The notes below the pieces were generated by a model, which saw only the letters and a program-made list of their open reading frames with translations, searched no databases and was not told where the DNA came from. A stretch of DNA of 64,000 nucleotides, taken from Basidiobolus meristosporus CBS 931.73. Lineage: Eukaryota; Basidiobolomycota; Basidiobolomycetes; Basidiobolales; Basidiobolaceae. The position numbers and the translations under genes are program-made. Location of the stretch: positions 1-64,000 of the forward strand of contig MCFE01000434.1 in the NCBI GenBank assembly GCA_002104905.1. Reading direction: 5' to 3'. Below, piece by piece: positions 34,999-46,045 of this stretch (within the stretch, counting starts at the first letter, position 1; every line of letters begins with the position of its first letter).

Positions 34999-36519
34999 AT
35001 GCTGGTCCACGATTTCACTTGGATATTCGTGGTGTGTATCATCTTCGCCTTTCTTGATGCCTACGGTATCGGTGCGAACGATGTTGCCAACTCATTCTCC
35101 ACTTCCGTCTCCTCCAAATCTCTGACCCTTGGCCAGGCCTGTGTCATCGCCGTGTTCACCGAGTTCTTGGGTGCCTTCCTGATGGGCTCAGGAACAGCCG
35201 AGACAATCAAAGGAAAGATCATCTCCATCAAGAACTTCGAGAACCAGCCCGAGCTACTCATGCTTGCCATGACATGCGCCCTAGTGGGTTCATCCACCTG
35301 GGTGCTGTTTGCCACAAGAAATGGATGGCCAGTGTCGACCACTCACGCGATTGTCGGGGCAATCATCGGAGTAGGGATCGCAGCATTCGGGCCTAACTCG
35401 GTTGACTGGAGCTACAACGGAGTGGCCAAGATCATCACCTCCTGGTTCATCTCCCCCGTGTGCGCAGGAATAGTGGCCAGTATCATTTACCTGGTCACCA
35501 AACATGGTGTGCTGAAGCACAAGAACTCCTTTGAGCGTGGCCTCATTGCCATCCCCTTGTACTTTGGATTCACCGCATTCATCAACGCCTTCTACATCAT
35601 CTACAAAGGATCTCCAGGCCTCAACCTTGCCTCCGCCTCACCAGGAGCCATTTGGGGATCCACCGTTGGCATCACAGTTGCCGTGATGCTCTTCTGCTGG
35701 TTCTTCATTCGTCCTTGGTTGGTTCGCAAGCTCCAGAAGAAGGAGGATCTCCGCTGGTATCATGTCTTTGTCATTCCTTTCCTCGGCCCCCGTCCTTCTG
35801 TGACCATTCACAGTGAAGAGGAAGGCAAGGCTGAGAAGGGTGAGCATGAGATTGCTGAAGAAGGTGACGCTGCCCCCACTGGTGTCTTCGAGCGCATCAA
35901 GGCTGTCGTGTTACACGGTGTCCGCAAGGATGTTGTCAACTGCAAAGGCGAGAGAATGCAGAAGATCCACGATGCCGCCATCAGATATGACGATGACACC
36001 GAGTACATGTACAGCTTCCTCCAGGTCATCACTGCCTCCATGGCCTCATTTGCCCATGGCTCGAACGATGTTGCCAATGCTGTTGGCCCACTCTCCACCG
36101 TGTACCATGTGTGGAGCACAGCCACTGTCGACATCAGTGGCAAGACTCCAGTCCCGTTGTGGGTGTTGGCCATGGGAGGTGTTGCCATTGATCTTGGACT
36201 GATCACCTATGGCTACAACATCATGCGCACCCTCGGCAACAAGATCACCTACCACTCACCCACTCGTGGATTCAGCATGGAGCTCGGCAGCTCGTTGACT
36301 GTGCTGACCGCCTCGAAGATCGGACTGCCAGTGTCCACCACGCACTGCATCACCGGGGCCACCGCAGCAGTCGGACTGTGCAACGGAACAGCGAGCTCAC
36401 TCAACTGGAGAATCATCGCATGGTGCTTCTTGTCCTGGATCTTGACTCTTCCGTTTGCTGGAGTTGTTGCTGGACTTTTGTTCTCATTTGCAGCATATGC
36501 CCCTAAATTCACCCTTTAG
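34999..36519 (+). CDS. PHO89/PiT-type sodium-phosphate symporter, copy 5
   Basis: Intact, intronless, 506 residues, loop type B (GKAEKGEHEIAEEGDAAPTG). Signature motifs as in copy 1. The C-terminus AYAAYAPKFTL-like end (APKFTL) matches copy 2 rather than neighbouring copy 4 (APKLTL), one sign that segments have been exchanged among copies. Function as for copy 1. Confidence 0.96.
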   Translation: MLVHDFTWIFVVCIIFAFLDAYGIGANDVANSFSTSVSSKSLTLGQACVIAVFTEFLGAFLMGSGTAETIKGKIISIKNFENQPELLMLAMTCALVGSSTWVLFATRNGWPVSTTHAIVGAIIGVGIAAFGPNSVDWSYNGVAKIITSWFISPVCAGIVASIIYLVTKHGVLKHKNSFERGLIAIPLYFGFTAFINAFYIIYKGSPGLNLASASPGAIWGSTVGITVAVMLFCWFFIRPWLVRKLQKKEDLRWYHVFVIPFLGPRPSVTIHSEEEGKAEKGEHEIAEEGDAAPTGVFERIKAVVLHGVRKDVVNCKGERMQKIHDAAIRYDDDTEYMYSFLQVITASMASFAHGSNDVANAVGPLSTVYHVWSTATVDISGKTPVPLWVLAMGGVAIDLGLITYGYNIMRTLGNKITYHSPTRGFSMELGSSLTVLTASKIGLPVSTTHCITGATAAVGLCNGTASSLNWRIIAWCFLSWILTLPFAGVVAGLLFSFAAYAPKFTL

Positions 36520-37247
36520 TAGTCCAACTCCTTAGCTAGCTCAATATAATACAGCAGTATACGTACCTGCACTCTAGCCCAACCTAATGAAAGACTTGCC
36601 ACAGCATCTAGGTTCGAAGAACTTAAAAGATTTTAATAAAGCAGATTCGTCAATAATAATGATCATTTCGATATTCCAGCCAAATGTTGATCGCGAGTAT
36701 GGAATTAGACCTACGACCAGTAAAAATCAAGAAACTTTGCGAGTTTCACTTACAAACCATATTAAGGATAGGATTGATGGGTAATAGCAGCAATGGCAAG
36801 TGCAACAAAAACTTCGCTTAGATTAACTCCAAAAAATGCAACCAATTATTAGGCATCAACCACACCCGTGGTTACAATTTCATCAGACTCGTGAATATTC
36901 ATAAAGCGACCGGGATTTATTCATGTTGATCGGAAAGATATAGATCCTAGAATGCAGTCAGCTTCTGGGAGGAATTCCAATGGAGTAACTAGCAAATAAC
37001 CAATGGATTTCGTGAGGCGCCTTTCGTGATGCTAAGCCTGAGCTTGCTCCAAAGATATGGGATTCCAATTTCGATTTTGGACTAGTCAGTTGGATATCTC
37101 ATGTTCGACACAAACTTTATATCCAAAACAGGTTCTCGCATAGCACAAAATAAACCTTAAGCAGGATGGCTCTTTTCATATAAATACCAGTCGGGATAGC
37201 CACTACCTATCACTTAGAAAAGTGAATCAATCTAGAGCTTCCTCATT
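36520..37247. promoter_or_regulatory. promoter region of PiT copy 6
   Basis: 728 bp. CGTGGTTAC at 36867-36875 (-381), CCAATGGATTTC at 37000 (-248) and TATAAAT at 37179-37185 (-69). Also a short match to copies 4/5 just before the ATG (cacttagaaaagtgaa against gctttgaaaagtgaa). Confidence 0.6.
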
Positions 37248-38768
37248 ATGCTAGTCCACGACTTCACTTGGATATTCGTGGTGTGTATCATCTTCGCCTT
37301 TCTTGATGCCTACGGTATCGGTGCGAACGATGTTGCCAACTCGTTCTCCACCTCCGTCTCCTCAAAATCTCTCACCCTTGGCCAGGCCTGCGCCATCGCC
37401 GTGTTCACCGAGTTCTTGGGCGCCTTCCTGATGGGCTCAGGAACAGCCGAGACAATCAAAGGAAAGATCATCTCCATTAAGAACTTCGAGAACCAGCCCG
37501 AGCTACTCATGCTTGCCATGACATGCGCCCTAGTGGGTTCATCCACCTGGGTGCTGTTTGCCACAAAGAATGGATGGCCAGTGTCGACCACTCACGCGAT
37601 TGTCGGGGCAATCATCGGAGTAGGGATCGCAGCATTCGGGCCAAGCTCGGTTGACTGGAGCTACAACGGAGTGGCCAAGATCATCACCTCCTGGTTCATC
37701 TCCCCCGTGTGTGCTGGTATAGTGGCCAGTACAATCTACTTGGTAACCAAGCATGGCGTGCTGAAGCACAAGAACTCCTTTGAGCGTGGCCTCATTGCCA
37801 TCCCCTTGTACTTTGGATTCACCGCATTCATCAACGCCTTCTACATCATCTACAAAGGATCTCCAGGCCTTAACCTTGCCTCCGCCTCACCAGGAGCCAT
37901 TTGGGGATCCACCGTTGGCATCACAGTTGCCGTGATGCTCTTCTGCTGGTTCTTCATTCGTCCTTGGTTGGTTCGCAAGCTCCAGAAGAAGGAGGATCTC
38001 CGCTGGTATCATGTCTTTGTCGTGCCTTTCCTCGGCCCCCGTCCAAGCATGACCATTCACAGTGAAGAGGAAGGGAAGGCTGAGAAGGGTGAGCATCAGA
38101 TTGCTGAAGAAGGTGACGCTGCCCCCACTGGTGTCTTCGAGCGCATCAAGGCTGTCGTGTTACACGGTGTCCGCAAGGATGTTGTCAACTGCAAAGGCGA
38201 GAGAATGCAGAAGATCCACGATGCCGCCATCAGATATGACGATGACACCGAGTACATGTACAGCTTCCTCCAGGTCATCACTGCCTCCATGGCCTCATTT
38301 GCCCATGGCTCGAACGATGTTGCCAATGCTGTTGGCCCACTCTCCACCGTGTATCATGTGTGGAGCACTGGCACCGTCGACGTTAGTGGAAAGACACCAA
38401 TTCCGTTGTGGGTGTTGGCCATGGGAGGTGTAGCCATTGATCTTGGACTGATCACCTATGGCTATCACATCATGCGCACCCTCGGCAACAAGATCACCTA
38501 CCACTCACCCACTCGTGGATTCAGCATGGAGCTCGGCAGCTCGTTGACTGTGCTGACCGCCTCGAAGATCGGACTGCCAGTGTCCACCACGCACTGCATC
38601 ACCGGGGCCACCGCAGCAGTCGGACTGTGCAACGGAACAGCGAGCTCACTCAACTGGAGAATCATCGCATGGTGCTTCTTGTCCTGGATCCTGACCCTTC
38701 CGTTTGCAGGAGTTGTTGCTGGGCTTTTATTCTCATTTGCTGCATATGCTCCTAAATTTGCCCTCTAA
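37248..38768 (+). CDS. PHO89/PiT-type sodium-phosphate symporter, copy 6
   Basis: Intact, intronless, 506 residues, loop type B (GKAEKGEHQIAEEGDAAPTG). It is the most distinct copy: local patches differ from all others, at about 37711-37755 (ASTIYLVTKHG region) and 38361-38404 (STGTVDVSGKTPIPLW where the rest have STATVDISGKTPVPLW), and TYGYHIMR replaces TYGYNIMR. The flanking sequence is otherwise nearly identical, so the patches look like islands spared by, or imported through, gene conversion. Function as for copy 1. Confidence 0.96.
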   Translation: MLVHDFTWIFVVCIIFAFLDAYGIGANDVANSFSTSVSSKSLTLGQACAIAVFTEFLGAFLMGSGTAETIKGKIISIKNFENQPELLMLAMTCALVGSSTWVLFATKNGWPVSTTHAIVGAIIGVGIAAFGPSSVDWSYNGVAKIITSWFISPVCAGIVASTIYLVTKHGVLKHKNSFERGLIAIPLYFGFTAFINAFYIIYKGSPGLNLASASPGAIWGSTVGITVAVMLFCWFFIRPWLVRKLQKKEDLRWYHVFVVPFLGPRPSMTIHSEEEGKAEKGEHQIAEEGDAAPTGVFERIKAVVLHGVRKDVVNCKGERMQKIHDAAIRYDDDTEYMYSFLQVITASMASFAHGSNDVANAVGPLSTVYHVWSTGTVDVSGKTPIPLWVLAMGGVAIDLGLITYGYHIMRTLGNKITYHSPTRGFSMELGSSLTVLTASKIGLPVSTTHCITGATAAVGLCNGTASSLNWRIIAWCFLSWILTLPFAGVVAGLLFSFAAYAPKFAL

Positions 38769-39120
38769 GTTTCAAGATATAGCATTGCCTGATATAGTAC
38801 GCATGGTTTCATACCCGTTGAGCTGTGTAGGAGTGGTATGATTATGAATAATTTTATTTTAGTGAGAAACTCACCATCCTGGTAGAGTTTTGACACCTGA
38901 TTTCTAGAAAATAAAATCATGTATAACATCCAACTAGAAATCACACTAAACATCAAGCTATATTTCACATTACTAGAGCAGCCAACATAAAGGTTTTTAT
39001 AGAGTGTTTCCCTGGAATTCTAGAAAGTATGATGATAACTTATGGTACACGATACATTTTATGATGGGATTAGTAGTGATATATGTGAGGGACACCCTAA
39101 CTAGTTTCTGCGAAAGTTGA
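38769..39120. other. tail-to-tail spacer
   Basis: 352 bp between convergent PiT copy 6 and the LARP7-like gene. AATAAA-like signals occur near 38909. Nothing else seen. Confidence 0.4.
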
Positions 39121-40852
39121 CTATGACTGCACGGATGAAACATGCATATTCTCCATCATCTTCCGGATACCATCCACCCGTTTGTTCTGCCGATTATATG
39201 GGTGACTGGAGTTTTGCTTATGGTTACGCTTTTTTGTAGCACCTCCTCCAGCGGTACGAGGACCCCCACGAGGCAACTTTGTTTGATGTGCAGTGCGGGA
39301 AGGATTTGGGCTTGGCAGTGGTTCGAATTCTTTCACTACTGACCAATAGATCCGTTCTTCTGCTTCTGTGAGTGCCTTCAGTTGAACCATTTCGGTGCCA
39401 ATGGTAAATCCAACTTGCTGAAGCCTTTCAACGGTTTGTCGAGCGAGCGGCTTCTTCAATCGAATGTGCCCGGTTGTTTCATCTCTACGATAGTCTACGA
39501 ATGCGACTTCCACGAACTTCGAAAATGATTTCTACATCATCGAAAAGGGTTACTGAGACGCTCCATACGCAGTGAATCACGCATGAGATATAATAACCTT
39601 TATAATGGCGTGATTGCTGGAAGGATCCACCCCAGAGAAATATATTACTCGGTTGAGATCCGATTTTCCCTTGCTCTTCTTTTTTGCTTTGCTTTGCTTG
39701 GCGGGTTGAATTCTAGTCACTCATGGTTACCAATCTGACAGGGTGAAGCCTAAATAACCTTAAAATACCTCTTTAAACTGACGCTAATCTGCCTGCCATC
39801 ATAGATATGCTGAGCATTAAGAACTCGGGCGGTCTCCTCGATTGACGTGAATTCAACAAAGATTGCTCCCTAAAGAGTGGATGGTGCTTAGTAAGCCTCA
39901 CTTGGGGTTGGTGGTACCGAGCACATACCTTGTATTTGGGGTCATCAGTTGGTCGGATCAACACGACAGATTGGACAGTGCCAAATTGTGCAAAGTAATT
40001 TTTCATTTCTTCGATGGTGGTAGTTTTACTGAACCCGTGCTAGATACGAAATATGTCACGAGAGAAAGATCAGTCGCCTGCGTGGTATTCGAGCGTTTCG
40101 TCGTGTACAATTCATTACCGCATAGAGGGTGTTCTCATCTTTGTCGGCCTTGATGAAGCCCTCGAAGGGGATCCGACGTCGAACTCTGAGCTGGTCTTGA
40201 CTAACTTCAAGTATGGTGGATTCGTTTAAGGCAGCGAGGATCAGTCCCATGTCGCTGGAGATGTTTTTGATTCGCTTGAAGGAGGCCAGCATTGCAATAG
40301 GAACCCCTACATGATATGAACGAGTCGAATGTAAGGAGAAGTTATGCAAAGCAGAATGTGAGCTGGTTTGGTCAAAGGGTTGAAAAGGAAGCATTGCAAG
40401 CGTGGCAGCCGACAATCGGCTCCTGGTAGGATAAAAAAGATACCAGGAAACTGCAGATATATAGCACAGATGTTTCCCGTGGCACTGTCATGTTTTCGTT
40501 AACCGTAGCTGTGAACTTCAACCAACATGGACAGGGAAAACGAGCCCCACGTGGAAGGTGGGAAAAGGAAGGGCTTAAGGTGAAAGCTTTACTTACAACC
40601 ATCTTCGAAAGAAGAGCTTTTCACTTGGGCTAAGGTTGCCTTGATCTGCTCGTCACTAAAATACCCTTCAAAACAATCTCTGAGTTTGATCTTCAAAATG
40701 GAAATCAGGCCTGGACTTGGCGTTGGCATCTGTGGCGGGGTATCGTCTGTCGACATGGATTCTACATCGTTGCTAGGCGAGTGGAATTTCTCTGGGTTGG
40801 TAGGAACGAAGTTGCTACTTGCTAAACCGAGGTGAACCTGTCCAGCATTCAT
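39121..40852 (-). CDS. LARP7/Pof8-like La-family RNA-binding protein
   Basis: Six exons on the minus strand: 40852-40597, 40306-40119, 40039-39929, 39869-39769, 39712-39598 and 39531-39121; 393 residues. The La motif is complete after splicing: IKLRDCFEGYFSDEQI, then EDGWVPIAMLASFKRIKNIS and ILEVSQDQLRVRRR. RRM1 follows (TTTIEEMKNYFAQFGTVQSVVL, GAIFVEFTSIEETARVLNAQ). After a lysine-rich linker comes a second RRM (NRVIYFSGV, VEVAFVDYRRDETTGHIRL) with a terminal helix containing EERIYWSVVKEF, as in the xRRM of LARP7, ciliate p65 and fission-yeast Pof8. Those proteins assemble telomerase RNA, 7SK or U6. It could also be a genuine La protein, but the YW-containing xRRM points to the LARP7 group. 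Introns 54-209 nt. Confidence 0.82.
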
Positions 40853-41078
40853 GATATTTTCCGCCCAGGAGAGCCTGTCTCATCGTAGGCCATTTATAGG
40901 ACCAAGAAAATTCCAGCCATGAGATTTATTACATCCCGGCGATTTCTGGAGAAAATGAACCATCTGAATTGGGATTTTTCTGCTTTATTTATATTTCGCT
41001 GTGGAATACGTAGTAAATAGGCTTGATGCGTATATTTTGTTGCTTGTGAATTCAATCTATGTTGTGCTGGGGAATAGG

Positions 41079-43533
41079 TCACGGCGATCGCGGCTGACCT
41101 TTCTCTCTATTCTTCTCGGAAAGCCCTTCTTTGCGGACCTCGGCCATAAACTTACCAACCATCTGTAAATCCACCTCCTGATCACTCTCCACTGCTTTGA
41201 TCAAAGATCCAAGCAGTGTGTCTACCTCAAGGACTGGCACGCCGCAGCAAGCGGCGATCAGCTTTTTGCACTGCTGCTCCTTCTCCGTTGACCGGTGGCG
41301 CATCTCATCCACTTCACGTCTTAGCTCCGCATCATTCCTGGCATACGCGGCCAGCCGGGAACGCAGATGGCCGATCTCTCGTTCTAGCTGGTGTTCGTAG
41401 CGGAGCTCCGCAGCTCCAGGGCTATTCCGCTCGCGGACGTGATTTGGGGTCTCAGGTGTGGGCGGGAAGTTGAATTGGGTCGAGATCGGCTCCATCTTAG
41501 GCTTGAGCTCGTCCAGATGGATCAGTTGCTTCTTCAGCGGCTGTATTTTCTCGTTCTCTTTCTGAAGGACGTTCTGGAGGTTGGCTACCTTGGTCTGGGT
41601 CTCCTCGAACTGGTGTACTTTCGATTGCATCGTCTGGATTTGTCTTCTGGCCTCCGCCAGCTCCTGGGTGGCCGTCTGAAGCTCCAGTTTGGCTGCGATC
41701 AGCTCGTGCTTTTTGCTATTGATTTCCGCGGTGAAGGCCGTCTCTAGTTCGGTAACCATGCTTTGCACCACTACAAGAGAGAACGTGCTTTGGTCAGTAA
41801 AGGTGGATCTTCGATTGGATCAGGATGTAGCCACCAACCATTGACCAACTCGGCGCCATACTTGGAGGGCGTGAATGTTCCGATGGTGCCTTCATTGGAG
41901 GTGCGTTGCAGGTCTGCGCCAGGATGATCGACCTAACAGAAGTGCCCAGTGAACCAAGACATCGTGTAAACAGGTGTAGAAGCAGAGACATTGAACAAAT
42001 GATACTGAATCGGGAATTACCTTGGTTTTAGAAGTACCGGGCAACCCGAAATCCCGCGGCCTGACTCCAGCTCGATTCGGAAGATCCACGTTCGCCTCAA
42101 CATCCATCAGCTGCCGCACCAGGCTTCGGACGCCTAGTCTTGCTGCAATGTTGAGCGGAGTATCTCCTTTTCGGTCCTGCAGGTCTATCACATCCATGAA
42201 CTTCATGTCGTTCCTGGCCATCCACTCAAGCAAGACCTCCATGTAGTAGCTCGCGGCCTCTAACCGTCCCTTGATAGAGGCGGTCAAGACAATGTGATGG
42301 AACACCGTGCGGTGCTTGTGGTCAGACACAGCGATTGCGTCTTGGAAGAATCGTAGAAGGGTGGGAAAGGTCTGGCTGTCGAAATTGTTGGTGACCAGAA
42401 CCGCTCTGATGAGCCCAGTCTCCCCAGCAGCATTTTTGCGTAGCGGATTGGCCCCCAGATGAAGTAGACGCTCAAGGATCGAGATTCGGCCGAGCGCCGC
42501 TGCCCAATGAAGAGCCGAATGGCCATGTTCATCGATGATCATGTCCACGTCGAAGTCAGAGGGTGGATTCGGAGCAGTTAATATGGATGGTAGAGTAGAT
42601 GTATCTTCCCCCACAAAGAGCCCCATCAGCATTTTACGATAACGCGCTACGTTCGGCGCCTCATGATTGTCAGCATTGGCTCCACGAACTGGCGTAGTTG
42701 GTGAGAGATTCGATGCTGGGGAATGGACCAGGGGTGGGCCAACATTCGAAACAAACTTGTGCCGTTTCTTTGGGAGATCAAGGTTTCTGATGCTGGAGGG
42801 GGTAGATTGCGGAGATTCCTCCCGAGTGGGTGTGGCAAGCAGCGGCGAGGGAGTGGGAGAAACACGGCTTTGCGAACGGGAGTCCGATTGACCTCGGGAG
42901 CGCTTCACCAGTGGGCTTGGGGTGGGCGGGACTGGGGAATTTCGTCTCTTCTTCTGGTAGCTGTTAACACTTCCATTGGATGCCTTACTCACGGCTAGGG
43001 CCTGCTCACGAGCCTGCTCCTTGGTGGGCGTTCTATCTTTGGAACCATTGGCGGTGGGGTTATAGTACAGCAACGGGTGTAGTAGAGCTTCGACCTCATA
43101 TTGTTCAGCCAACTCTAACCCACGCTCAAAAGGGATCCTGGGAAAGCAACGGTTAGCCCTTGCAGAAGAAGGAACCACCAAAGGCCGACGTAACACAACA
43201 ATTCGTTCCGGCTGAAAAAGAGTATAACGTCTGGCCAGAAGCATCCGCAGGGATACTTTCAGGTGTAGTTCAAGAGATTGTAGGGTGAGGTGCTTACCAA
43301 GTTCCTTGATATTTACCATATCCGCCTTGGACTTTTTCATGCTCTCCGTTCAATACCTCTCGTTCCAGAATCTTGGTTCGCTTCCCCTTGTCTATTCCTG
43401 CTACCTTAAGGATTTGGGTAGCATTCAAATAGGAATCGCTGCGTCGTCGCATCACTGCTATTCCACGACAGATCATTTCATAGACCGACACTCCGGAATA
43501 AACAGCGGAGTAAATGTTGGAAATGGTGGACAT
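41079..43533 (-). CDS. MBF/SBF-type cell-cycle transcription factor (APSES + ankyrin repeats)
   Basis: Four exons on the minus strand: 43533-43298, 43137-42021, 41932-41839 and 41770-41079; 712 residues. The APSES/KilA-N DNA-binding domain occupies about residues 8-115: [69 protein letters not shown] Ser/Pro-rich linker precedes ankyrin repeats ([41 protein letters not shown]), then a long coiled coil ([21 protein letters not shown]...). This is the Mbp1/Swi4/Res family that drives G1/S genes through MCB/SCB elements. A further small 3' exon after GQPRSP cannot be excluded because a GT donor lies there. Confidence 0.92.
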
Positions 43534-44236
43534 TTTCCGCGAAATATATATATATTGGTGGGAGGTGAGGTTTGTGGCGAATGCTCAGTCTGAAGCCGGG
43601 GCCAGTGTGTTCAATATATTTATTCAAGTTGGTGGCAGCAAACCGTGGCTTGCTGATGGCTCCACAAATAGAGAAGGAAGGATACACTAGAGGGAAGGGG
43701 TTGCGGAAGGGGGCGGAAAAGGACAACCAAAGGCCACAATAAATATTGGTTCAGAAGAAGAAAGACCCCAAGTGTGGTAGGAAAGCAAAGAACCCACTTG
43801 GCGTCACATAAAGCAGGGACTGTGCGCGTTACCTGGGGAACTGATAGGTGATAATCATTCACCTACAAATTCTTCAAATAAATCCTGGTTTATCCAAGCT
43901 CAATACATAAAAAGGAATGTTGCTCAACTAGAATGGCCATTTGGTATTAATCGTTTAGGGTTGCTAGCAATGATTGCGCGTTGGCCGTCTTCTGATTTTC
44001 TATTCTGTACTCATTGTAGTTGAATATTCGCCCCAATCTTTGACCAATAGACAGAGAGAGCATGGAAAGTCGTTTGGAATCCCGTTATTCGATGCTGAAA
44101 AGACCAATTGAAGACCCTCCTAGTGACTGCTCCTCATCCCTATGTTTAAAGTAATCAACAAACCTAATCATGAATGATCGAGTTTCATAAGATGGCTCCA
44201 TAAATTTCTCCTTCCTTTAACTCTTGTTACCCAACA
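43534..44236. promoter_or_regulatory. divergent intergenic region MBF factor / PRP18
   Basis: 703 bp holding both promoters. A TATATATAT run at about 43544-43553 lies just upstream of the MBF-factor start. No further feature. Confidence 0.4.
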
Positions 44237-45289
44237 ATGGATTTTCTGTCGGCCAGCTTGAAAGAAGAAATCGAGAAGAAGCGCAAGTTGCTCGATAAAG
44301 CCCAAGGAAATGACACGAAGAGTAAAAAGTTTGTGAGACGTGCGGATCTAGAGAAGATCCGGGAGCAGGAGTACATGGAGGAGCAAGCCAAATTGGAGCA
44401 AAAGCGCCAGGAGAAATTGCAGGAGCGGCTAGGCCAGATCCAGGATGCCAAGGAGGAATCGGAAAAAAATGCCAGCAACAAGGAGGATCCGGTGGTGGAG
44501 ATATTGAATACCCCCTCCGACGAAGTGATTCGCCGTCTACGTGCCAAGGGCGAGCCGATTCGGTTGTTCGGTGAAACAGATAAGCAGCGCAACATCCGTC
44601 TGCGAACCCTCGAGTTAATGGAAGAGAGATCTGAGGGTCAGCGAAACGATTTCATGAAAACTCTGGAAGCCATGGAGGCTGGCTTAGATCTGGAGAATCT
44701 CAAGAAACAAGCAGGGGAGGTTGACAACCATGAAAAGAAAAAGCGCAAGGACGATAGCGCACGTGCTGTTGACACCACTCAGATCTCGCTGGAGATGTTG
44801 AGTAGTGAGCCAGAAAAGGTGTACGGAATCATATACACCTACTTTAAGCGTCTTTTGCGTGAATGGGAGTACGATCTTAACGATCGTCCCGAGCATGTGA
44901 AGAGAAGTACCCAAGGAAAGCACGCATCAGCTACTCAAAAACAGACTGCCGAATACCTGTCACCGTTCTTCAAACTGCTGAAGCGTAAGGAGCTGGAGAA
45001 GGACGTTCTGGCTAGAATCACCGAAATAGTACAACGTATGCAGCAAAGGGAATATCTCCAGGCAAACGATTCCTATCTTCGACTCTCGATCGGTAACTCA
45101 CCCTGGCCTATTGGTGTGACGATGGTGGGTATTCACGAACGTTCAGCACGCGAGAAGATTTTCTCCAACCAAGTGGCACATGTGCTCAACGACGAAACGC
45201 AACGAAAATGGATCCAGTCTATTAAACGCCTGATGACATTTTGCCAAAGCAAATACCCGCCTGATGATTTAAGCAAGATGATCGGGTAA
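44237..45289 (+). CDS. PRP18: pre-mRNA splicing factor 18
   Basis: Single exon, 350 residues, the usual PRP18 length. The N-terminal half is charged and coiled (MDFLSASLKEEIEKKRKLL) and includes the PRP4-like/SFM segment TPSDEVIRRLRAKGEPIRLFGE. The C-terminal Prp18 domain has the invariant loop SIGNSPWPIGVTMVGIHERS, which contacts the 3' splice site during the second step of splicing, and ends with TQRKWIQSIKRLMTFCQSKYPPDD. It acts with Slu7 in the spliceosome. No intron needed in the frame. Confidence 0.96.
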   Translation: MDFLSASLKEEIEKKRKLLDKAQGNDTKSKKFVRRADLEKIREQEYMEEQAKLEQKRQEKLQERLGQIQDAKEESEKNASNKEDPVVEILNTPSDEVIRRLRAKGEPIRLFGETDKQRNIRLRTLELMEERSEGQRNDFMKTLEAMEAGLDLENLKKQAGEVDNHEKKKRKDDSARAVDTTQISLEMLSSEPEKVYGIIYTYFKRLLREWEYDLNDRPEHVKRSTQGKHASATQKQTAEYLSPFFKLLKRKELEKDVLARITEIVQRMQQREYLQANDSYLRLSIGNSPWPIGVTMVGIHERSAREKIFSNQVAHVLNDETQRKWIQSIKRLMTFCQSKYPPDDLSKMIG

Positions 45290-46045
45290 TCATGTATAGT
45301 CGTGGGTGATTTTTGTATCTTTCCTTTTATCAATGGATCGCTTTGGGCGCTTTGGGCAAACCCTTTGTATTTTAAACCTTCCCATTAATGATTTACTCTC
45401 ATACTATCGTTCAAGCCGAGCGGCATTAAATTCGATTTCAGAATGCTCCAAGTGGCAGTAGGTGTGGGAAATGCCTCACATGCTGACCACAGTCCCTAGC
45501 ACAAAGCACCTGTGTTTTATATCGGTTAAATTGTAGGCTTCTGTTCGGGTGTCCACGGGCGCGTCGGGCTGGACCGGAGAGTCTGATGCTGTAAAAATGG
45601 AAATTTCAATCTGAACCAAAGATTATATCATCAAATTATAACAGAGAACCCTTCAATTACCAGATACACGGGTCCGATCTATCAGTGTGAAGGTGAAGGA
45701 TATGGATATTATGTGATAATCAAGATTCTTGACTGCTGAATATGTACAGTAACTGAGAAAAGGCGCTGGATGCTTGAAAACTATTGAGGGATAATCGGAA
45801 ACCCCAGGAATCAAGGGATGTGAACCTTATGCGATATGGAAACCAAACTCTTGATGTAAATCAAAAGTACACTGAACTGGCCGGGGCAGCGTTGAGGTGT
45901 CACTAGAGGATCTAGAGATTGATCGAGTGCATGATAATTGATGTTGAAGATTGATAGGCAAAAGATTTTTCGTGGAGGGAAGTTATAAAAAGAACCCTGA
46001 AGAACGACGCAACGGCATCTGAAAAACACTCAGAATACATAGGAA
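45290..46045. promoter_or_regulatory. promoter region of GDH copy 1
   Basis: 756 bp. TATAAAA at 45984-45990, 62 bp before the ATG. GATAA-type sites at about 45713 and 45790. No gene seen. Confidence 0.5.

Noticed and set aside
25668-38768. Pho4-type CACGTG sites in the PiT promoters
   Set aside because: No CACGTG was seen in the spacers; the conserved block CGTGGTTAC is a different sequence.
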